Assembly: GCA_005883855.1 (NCBI GenBank) | Contig: VBAU01000083.1 | Coordinates: forward strand, 1 to 19,621 | DNA from: Bacteroidota bacterium | Lineage (GTDB): Bacteria; Bacteroidota; Bacteroidia; Chitinophagales; Chitinophagaceae | DNA length: 19,621 nt | Reading direction: 5' to 3' | Part shown: one piece after another, positions 14,048 through 19,621 of the stretch | Numbering within the stretch: the stretch's first letter is position 1 | Layout: the number at the start of each line of letters is the position of its first letter | Made by a program: the position numbers and the translations under genes | Notes under the pieces: generated by a model | The model's database searches: none | Seen by the model: only the letters and a program-made list of their open reading frames with translations | Told to the model about the DNA's origin: nothing

Positions 14048-16456
14048 ATGTTCAAGAACTATTTAAAGATCGCGCTGCGCTACTTGATGCGTTACAAGAC
14101 ATACACTGCTATCAATGTATTAGGTTTAGCAGTTGGCATCACCTGTTGCATTCTGATTATGATTTTCGTGAGAAGTGAGTTCAGCTACGATCGTTTCCAC
14201 TCAAAGTCCAACCGGATCTATAGAGTTTGGCAGGATGAGAAATTTCAGGGACAGGAGTTTAAGAACACGGTTACCGCTATTCCAATGGGACCCGCCATGC
14301 AAAGTACTTTTCCCGAAGTAGAATCCATGTGCAGAGTATTTGCATTCAATACGCTAATCAATGTTAATAATAATTCCTTCAATGAAAACATCACAATGGT
14401 GGATTCCACCATTTTCAGAATTTTTGATTTTGGCTTACTTCAGGGGAGTGTTACTAATTCCTTTCCCACCAGCAACGCAGTGATTATCACTCCAAGCATT
14501 TCAAAAAAATACTTTGGAGATGTCAACCCGATTGGCAAGACCTTCGACATGCAATTGGGTGATCAAAAACAATTGTTCACAATAGCAGGAGTCGCTTATC
14601 GCACTCCGGAAGAATCAAGCATTAAGTATGACATATTGATTCCGTTTACTAATGCAAAACTGATCTTCCGTGAAAAAACGCTGCACAGTTGGTTCAATGT
14701 CTTTAATGAGACTTATGTGTTGCTCCGCAACGGCATGCAGTCCGCTGATCTTGAAAAAAAGTTTCAACCTATGCTGAAACAACAATTGGGAGAGGATTAC
14801 GGCACAGAGGAATTCAATATGTATTTACAACCTCTGACTGCCATTCACCTGGACAATTCGTTGCCTGCCGGTATTCAGCCAATAAGTAATCCAAAATACT
14901 CCTACATCCTAGCCACCATCGGCATTTTGATACTGCTTGTTGCATGTATCAACTTTATTACGCTGTCGGTTGGCCGCTCTACCACAAGAGCACTTGAAGT
15001 CGGTGTAAGAAAAGCGATGGGCGCTGAAAGAAAGCAATTGATACGCCAGTTTTGGGGCGAGGCTTTATTAGTGACAATGATTTCGGTGATCATTGGACTG
15101 CTGGCTGGGGTTGCTTTGCTCGGGCCATTTAATCAGCTCATCAATCGACACCTCGTTTTTCATGTGGATCTTTTGTTCATTACATTCTGCGCGTTGCTGG
15201 CGGCGATCGTCGCTTTAATAGCTGGCATTTACCCCGCGGTTATTCTTTCGGGATTTAATCCTATAGAGGTGCTGAAAGGAAAATTGAAAATGAAGGATGC
15301 GGGATTATTTAGAAAAGGCTTAATCGTAAGCCAATTCGTTGCATCCATTGTCATGATCATTTGTACCCTGGTGATCCGGAATCAAATGAATTACCTGCAG
15401 CGTAAAGATCTCGGTTACAAAAAAGACCAGGTGATCATTGTGCCGACTAACAAGAGACGCATAGAGGGATACCCCCTGGCCCGGCTATACAAAACAGAGC
15501 TGTCAAAATATCCCGAAGTGTCCAGCGCGTGTGTATCCGTGTTCAGTTTTGCCGAAACACCCTGGATAACTTTTGGCTTTTCTGATGATAAAAAGAACTA
15601 TCACAGTTTTCAATACAACGAAATTGATGCTTCTTTTATCCAAACCATGCAAATACCAATCCTACAGGGCAGAAGTTTTGGAGCGGAAAACGCATCTGAC
15701 ACAAACAACAGCATATTGGTCAACGAAACCCTTGTGAAAGAATATGGCATAAAAGATCCTATTGGAAAAAGGTTTGGAAAATACTCCCAACAAATAATCG
15801 GGGTCGCAAAAGATTTTAATTATGAGTCTTTGCACACCAAGATAAAACCTCTGGTGATGTCCCTGAAGTTTGATACTATGACAAGACAATCAAGCGATGT
15901 GTCATTTGCCAATTCTCCTCAACCGCGCATATCTGTGCGAATCAAAGGGGGAAACATCCAGGACAACATCAATATTCTTAAGAAAGCCTGGCAGGCTGTA
16001 GCTCCAAACCAGGATTTCGAATATCATTTCCTGGATGAACGATTGGCTGCCGCCTATGAGGAAGAACAAAAAAGTGCAACGGTGGTAAAGATAGCTTCGG
16101 GTCTGTCGATTTTCATTGCCTGTATGGGCTTGTTCGGTTTAGCTACATTGACGGTTACCCGGCGAACGAAAGAAATTGGAATAAGAAAAGTGCTTGGTGC
16201 AAATGCTTTACAGCTAGTTAGACTATTGTCAAAAGATTTTGTGTTGCTGGTCCTGGTGGCTTCACTGATCGCTTTTCCCATTGCATGGTGGGCTACGCAA
16301 AAGTGGCTATCAGACTTTGCTTATCGTACGAGTATAACATGGTGGGTGTTTGCATTAGCTGCGATTGCTTCGGTGATTGTCGCGTTAGTAACCATAAGTA
16401 CGCAATCGATAAAAGCGGCTATGATGAATCCTGTGGAAAGTTTAAGAATGGAGTGA
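14048..16456 (+). CDS. FtsX/MacB-family ABC transporter permease, 8 TM, array copy 6
   Basis: 802 residues from ATG 14048. A GTG codon directly before it (14045) could also serve and would add one Met, but alignment to the family start M-[LIF]-[KR]-N-Y favours 14048. Membrane segments: about 20-42, 285-305, 339-360, 375-398, 424-446, 680-702, 732-751 and 763-785. Coupling motifs are EVGVRKAMGA (317-326) and EIGIRKVLGA (709-718). The family word NLSTAR after TM2 is altered to TLSVGR, and the C-terminus is SLRME rather than SLRTE. Extracytoplasmic domain 2 has an insertion at about 605-625 (KFDTMTRQSSDVSFANSPQP) absent from most paralogs. It lies 103 bp after copy 5, downstream of a heptad hairpin plus palindrome. 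Substrate unknown; no ATPase domain. Confidence 0.95.
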   Translation: MFKNYLKIALRYLMRYKTYTAINVLGLAVGITCCILIMIFVRSEFSYDRFHSKSNRIYRVWQDEKFQGQEFKNTVTAIPMGPAMQSTFPEVESMCRVFAFNTLINVNNNSFNENITMVDSTIFRIFDFGLLQGSVTNSFPTSNAVIITPSISKKYFGDVNPIGKTFDMQLGDQKQLFTIAGVAYRTPEESSIKYDILIPFTNAKLIFREKTLHSWFNVFNETYVLLRNGMQSADLEKKFQPMLKQQLGEDYGTEEFNMYLQPLTAIHLDNSLPAGIQPISNPKYSYILATIGILILLVACINFITLSVGRSTTRALEVGVRKAMGAERKQLIRQFWGEALLVTMISVIIGLLAGVALLGPFNQLINRHLVFHVDLLFITFCALLAAIVALIAGIYPAVILSGFNPIEVLKGKLKMKDAGLFRKGLIVSQFVASIVMIICTLVIRNQMNYLQRKDLGYKKDQVIIVPTNKRRIEGYPLARLYKTELSKYPEVSSACVSVFSFAETPWITFGFSDDKKNYHSFQYNEIDASFIQTMQIPILQGRSFGAENASDTNNSILVNETLVKEYGIKDPIGKRFGKYSQQIIGVAKDFNYESLHTKIKPLVMSLKFDTMTRQSSDVSFANSPQPRISVRIKGGNIQDNINILKKAWQAVAPNQDFEYHFLDERLAAAYEEEQKSATVVKIASGLSIFIACMGLFGLATLTVTRRTKEIGIRKVLGANALQLVRLLSKDFVLLVLVASLIAFPIAWWATQKWLSDFAYRTSITWWVFALAAIASVIVALVTISTQSIKAAMMNPVESLRME

Positions 16457-16460
16457 GGTA

Positions 16461-16538
16461 GTGAATGGTCAATAGTGAATTGTGAATGGTCAGCTATTGA
16501 CGAGAGCCCAATTGACAATTGACCATTCACCATTGACG
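16461..16538. repeat. Heptanucleotide repeat hairpin, GTSAATN type
   Basis: Left units 16461-16495: GTGAATG, GTCAATA, GTGAATT, GTGAATG, GTCAGCT, followed by ATTGACG at 16496-16502. Right units 16511-16538: ATTGACA, ATTGACC, ATTCACC, ATTGACG. The arms 16461-16482 and 16509-16530 pair at 20 of 22 positions. This is the longest and best-paired example. It begins 4 bp after the stop codon of copy 6. Confidence 0.87.
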
Positions 16539-16554
16539 ACAAAACGTAGAGTAT

Positions 16555-18966
16555 ATGTTTAAAAATTATCTAAAGACCGCATTCAGGAACCTGCAGAGAA
16601 ATAAAAGCTATGCGCTGATTAATGTGCTCGGTCTTGCCGTCGGCATTGCAGCGAGCTTGCTTATTTTCCTGGTTATTCAGTTTCAAAGCAGCTTTGATAA
16701 TTTTCACAAGAAGAGGGACAGCATTTATCGCGTCGCAAGCAAGTTTGCCACGCAAGATGGTTTTGATTATTCCGGCGGCGTGTCATTTCCCGCGGCGCCG
16801 GCATTGAGACTCGAATTTCCGCAGTTGAAAGAGGTCGCTGCCATTTACAGAAAAGGCGGGCAGATCACCATTGATGATGAAAACACGCAACAAAAAAAGC
16901 TACATGAGGATAATTTCTTTTATGCGGAGCCACAATTTTTTAAAATGTTCGACTTTGGCTGGCTTGCCGGTACACCTGAGATATGCCTAAAGGATCCCAA
17001 CAGCGTGGTACTTACACAAAGCACAGCGGAAAAATATTTTGGCAACTGGAAAAAGGCTATCGGAAAGACGATCAAATATGAAAATAAGACGCTTTACAAA
17101 GTCACTGGCATTTTGAAAAATGTCCCTGCAAACACAGATTTTCCCTTAAGCATCGTGGCAGGTTACACAGCTATTCAAAACACTTACACAAAAAATAACC
17201 TAAATGATTGGGTCAGCACTTTTGGCGGCGCCTATACCTTTGTTGTGCTACCTCCTGAATTATCGGTGCCAAAATTCAATGGTCAGCTTACCGCCCTTGC
17301 CAAAAGACACAAGCCTGCCGAGTATCTAAAAGATGCTTTCGTAGCGCAACCGCTCACTGAGATGCATTATGATAAACGCTTTGGGAATTACACCAGGCAC
17401 ACCTTCAGCCATTCGCTCATCAGGGCATTGGCCCTAATAGGCGTGTTCCTCATTTTAATTGCCTGTGTAAATTTTGTCAACCTGGCAACCGCGCAAGCCG
17501 TCAATCGCTCCCGGGAAGTTGGTGTGAGAAAAGTCCTTGGCGGCAACAGGTCCCAATTGGCATGGCAATTCCTCGGCGAAACTGCGTTGATAACCATAGC
17601 GGCGGCAATCATCGCTGTAATAGTAGCTGAATCGGCATTGCCTCTACTTAACAGACTGCTTGAAACAAAAATGACCATGAACTTTGGTTCCCACGCGTGG
17701 TTAATCCTGCTCGTCGTTTCGGTTGCCATCGTTGTAACCTTTCTATCCGGCCTCTACCCTGCAATCGTTCTGTCAGGATTTAATCCCGCCACCGCGCTCA
17801 AGACAAAGATCACCTCGAAAATGGTCGGTGGTATCTCTCTAAGGAGAGCGCTGGTGATTTTGCAATTTGCGATTGCACAAGTCTTGATCATCGGAGTATT
17901 GATCGTTGTAAGTCAAATGAATTTTTTCCAGAACGCTTCACTCGGTTTTGAAAAAGCCTCTATTTTAAATGTGCCCGTTCCTGGCGACAGCATCAGCCTC
18001 CTCAAGATCGATCACATGCGAAATGAATTGCTGGCCAACAGGGCTATTCAAAACGTGAGTTTTAGTTTCGCAACTCCATCTTCTGAAAGGAATGATTGGA
18101 ATAGTGATTTTAAGTTTGATCATTCAGCGAAAAACTCCAACTTCAGCGCCAATCTAAAGTGGGCCGATGCGGATTATTTCAAAACTTACAACATACAGTT
18201 TGTTGCAGGGCGACCGTACTATCCAGGCGATACTGTCCGGGAATTTGTAGTAAACGAAACACTCCTTCACAAGTTAGGCATTCGCAACCCGCAAGATGCC
18301 ATTGGCAAGGAAATAAACTTCTGGGATGGAGGGAAAGTCGCAAACATTGTGGGAGTAATAAGAGATTTTAATTCTTATTCGCTGCGAGAGCCAATGGCGC
18401 CCGTTGTACTAAGTACATGGAAAGATGTTTATCAGACTGTCAGCATCAAAATAAAGCCGGGCGCAGAAAAGTCAGTACTGCCCTTTGTTGAAAAATTGTG
18501 GAACCAAAATTTTCCGGACTACGTTTACGAGTACGACTTTCTTAATGATACGATCTCGAATTTTTACAAGCAGGAAAACCAGCTTTCCATGCTGTATAAA
18601 ATTTTTGCTGTCATTGCCATTTTTATTTCGTGCCTCGGCTTGTATGGCCTTGTGTCGTTTATGGCCGTACAGCGAACAAAAGAAATTGGTATTCGCAAAG
18701 TGCTGGGAGCATCTGTCCGGCATATCATTTATCTCATGTCAAAGGAATTTACGCTGTTGATTATTGTTGCATTCGTGATTTCTGCACCAATTGCATATTA
18801 CGTGATGCATAAATGGCTTCAGAATTATTCGTACCGGATTTCGTTGAGTGCATCAATATTTTTATTGGCAATCGTTAGCTCCATTATCATCGCATGGGTA
18901 ACCGTGGGGCAACGAGCCATCAAGGCGGCGATTGCGAACCCAGTGAAGTCGCTAAGAACCGAATAA
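16555..18966 (+). CDS. FtsX/MacB-family ABC transporter permease, 8 TM, array copy 7
   Basis: 803 residues, intact. Membrane segments: about 21-43, 289-310, 342-363, 381-404, 431-453, 682-703, 734-752 and 764-786. Coupling motifs are EVGVRKVLGG (321-330) and EIGIRKVLGA (710-719). It appears to be among the more diverged members. After TM1 it reads QFQSSFDNFHKK rather than the usual ELSYDKY. The post-TM2 word is NLATAQ. The TM7-TM8 link is RISLSASIF without the usual double Trp, and TM8 ends VTVGQRAIKAA. The start MFKNYLKTAFRNL is preceded by an A-rich leader (GACAAAACG). The C-terminus is SLRTE. It follows copy 6 by 98 bp. No ATPase domain; substrate unknown. Confidence 0.96.
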   Translation: MFKNYLKTAFRNLQRNKSYALINVLGLAVGIAASLLIFLVIQFQSSFDNFHKKRDSIYRVASKFATQDGFDYSGGVSFPAAPALRLEFPQLKEVAAIYRKGGQITIDDENTQQKKLHEDNFFYAEPQFFKMFDFGWLAGTPEICLKDPNSVVLTQSTAEKYFGNWKKAIGKTIKYENKTLYKVTGILKNVPANTDFPLSIVAGYTAIQNTYTKNNLNDWVSTFGGAYTFVVLPPELSVPKFNGQLTALAKRHKPAEYLKDAFVAQPLTEMHYDKRFGNYTRHTFSHSLIRALALIGVFLILIACVNFVNLATAQAVNRSREVGVRKVLGGNRSQLAWQFLGETALITIAAAIIAVIVAESALPLLNRLLETKMTMNFGSHAWLILLVVSVAIVVTFLSGLYPAIVLSGFNPATALKTKITSKMVGGISLRRALVILQFAIAQVLIIGVLIVVSQMNFFQNASLGFEKASILNVPVPGDSISLLKIDHMRNELLANRAIQNVSFSFATPSSERNDWNSDFKFDHSAKNSNFSANLKWADADYFKTYNIQFVAGRPYYPGDTVREFVVNETLLHKLGIRNPQDAIGKEINFWDGGKVANIVGVIRDFNSYSLREPMAPVVLSTWKDVYQTVSIKIKPGAEKSVLPFVEKLWNQNFPDYVYEYDFLNDTISNFYKQENQLSMLYKIFAVIAIFISCLGLYGLVSFMAVQRTKEIGIRKVLGASVRHIIYLMSKEFTLLIIVAFVISAPIAYYVMHKWLQNYSYRISLSASIFLLAIVSSIIIAWVTVGQRAIKAAIANPVKSLRTE

Positions 18967-18970
18967 AAAA

Positions 18971-19023
18971 GTGAAACGTGAAATGTGAGAGAAATCTCAC
19001 GTTTGACGCCTCACGTTTAACGA
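18971..19023. repeat. Heptanucleotide repeat hairpin, GTSARAY type
   Basis: Left units 18971-18991: GTGAAAC, GTGAAAT, GTGAGAG. Right units 18996-19023: CTCACGT, TTGACGC, CTCACGT, TTAACGA. AAATGTGAG 18981-18989 pairs with CTCACGTTT 18996-19004 (one G-T), and 18971-18980 pairs with 19012-19021 at nine of ten positions. It is related to the degenerate block at 9026-9083. Confidence 0.8.
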
Positions 19024-19037
19024 CAAAAAATAGAACT

Positions 19038-19621
19038 ATGATCAAAAATTATTTAAAAGTTGCGTGGAGAAATTTGGTGAAGAATAAAGTTTTTTCCTTC
19101 ATCAACATCTTCGGCTTGTCGGTCGGACTCACTTGCTGTATGCTCATTACAGTTTACATCTACAACGAAGTGAGCTATGACAAGTACCATAAAAACATCG
19201 ACCACCTGTATCAATTGGCCACTACGTTCGTAAAGGATGGCAAAGAAGATAAAACGCCGAACACGCCTGCACCTATGGCAGCGGCCATGAAACAGGAATT
19301 TCCTGAAATCAGTGAGACAGCCAGGATCATGAAACTTTTTGCCGAGGATAAAACCCTGCTACAATATAAAGACGCGGGTGGAAGCCAAAAGTCATTCTAT
19401 GAAACACGCGGCTATCTCGCGGATCCTACATTCTTTAAATTATTCACGTACCATTTTGTGGAAGGCAATCCGGCTAATTCTTTAGACCAGCCCAACTCCA
19501 TCGTGTTAAGTGAAGACATAGCACGGAAGTTCTTCGGCGCTGAATCCGCTTTGAACAAAGTGATTCACGTCAACAGCAACACCAATGGCGAATTTGATTT
19601 TAAAGTAACCGGTGTATATCG
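19038..19621 (+). CDS. FtsX/MacB-family ABC transporter permease, array copy 8 (partial, 3' end outside window)
   Basis: An ATG at 19038 opens 194 codons that stay open to the right edge. The start MIKNYLKVAWRNL is the family signature. TM1 is at about 21-43 (FINIFGLSVGLTCCMLITVYIY), followed by the extracytoplasmic domain with EVSYDKYHK (44-52), FPEISETAR (88-96), ADPTFFKLF (128-136) and EGNPANSLDQPNSIVLSEDIARKFFG in the 142-167 region. It ends in the KVTGVY strand at 189-194, all collinear with copy 1. The remaining roughly 600 residues should lie to the right, so the array continues beyond this window. It begins 71 bp after copy 7. Confidence 0.93.
   Translation, partial: MIKNYLKVAWRNLVKNKVFSFINIFGLSVGLTCCMLITVYIYNEVSYDKYHKNIDHLYQLATTFVKDGKEDKTPNTPAPMAAAMKQEFPEISETARIMKLFAEDKTLLQYKDAGGSQKSFYETRGYLADPTFFKLFTYHFVEGNPANSLDQPNSIVLSEDIARKFFGAESALNKVIHVNSNTNGEFDFKVTGVY

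Noticed and set aside
13975..14178. Small plus-strand ORF bridging the spacer and the start of copy 6
   Set aside because: It is made of repeat sequence and an out-of-frame reading of the permease N-terminus.
3747..19023. Spacer hairpins as intrinsic transcription terminators
   Set aside because: None is followed by a run of T on the plus strand; instead A-rich sequence leads into the next start codon. Stems are also A/T-rich and imperfect.

Overview
The window looks like a chromosomal segment of a Bacteroidota bacterium, most likely a Chitinophagaceae or Cytophagales relative. Three things suggest this: a run of large FtsX/MacB-type permeases of the kind expanded in that phylum, starts preceded by A-rich leaders rather than Shine-Dalgarno sequences, and a neighbouring DUF2231/c-type cytochrome protein. 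The assignment is an inference from gene content; no rRNA or other phylogenetic marker is present.

Layout: positions 1-1229 (minus strand) hold the N-terminal 409 codons of a membrane-anchored cytochrome c-domain protein with leucine-rich repeats, whose 3' end lies outside the window. An 86-bp divergent spacer follows. From 1316 to the right edge, all genes lie on the plus strand and all belong to one paralogous family: six intact permeases (1316-3742, 3857-6214, 6556-9021, 11521-13944, 14048-16456, 16555-18966), one copy broken by a frameshift (9095-11502), one decayed stub of only the first 20 codons (6407-6466), and a ninth copy cut by the window edge (19038-19621). Each intact copy has 785-821 residues and the plan TM1, extracytoplasmic domain, TM2-4, TM5, second extracytoplasmic domain, TM6-8. 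They are thus single-chain pseudo-dimers of two MacB/FtsX-like halves. No ATP-binding subunit, membrane-fusion protein, regulator or outer-membrane partner is encoded in the window, so any ATPase must be supplied from elsewhere.

The most unusual signal lies between the genes. Almost every spacer carries runs of 7-nt units kept in strict phase. There are three sequence types (GAGCTNN; GTSAATN; GTSARAY). A left run is normally followed by a run of reverse-complement heptads, so the spacer can fold into an imperfect hairpin. In the divergent spacer the heptads fill 70 of 86 bp. In the spacer at 6215-6555 the heptads begin 2 nt after the point where the truncated permease stub stops resembling the family. 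Two spacers also share a CCCGAT/ATCGGG palindrome next to the heptads, and four have a GACAAAA-like A-rich leader 16-20 nt before the start codon.

How the genes might work together: the cytoplasmic N-terminus (M-[LIF]-[KR]-N-Y/F) and C-terminus (SLRTE) are nearly invariant while the extracytoplasmic domains differ strongly. This fits a set of permeases sharing a common cytoplasmic partner but sensing or handling different envelope substrates. The gene decay in the array (stub and frameshift) suggests ongoing birth and death by recombination.
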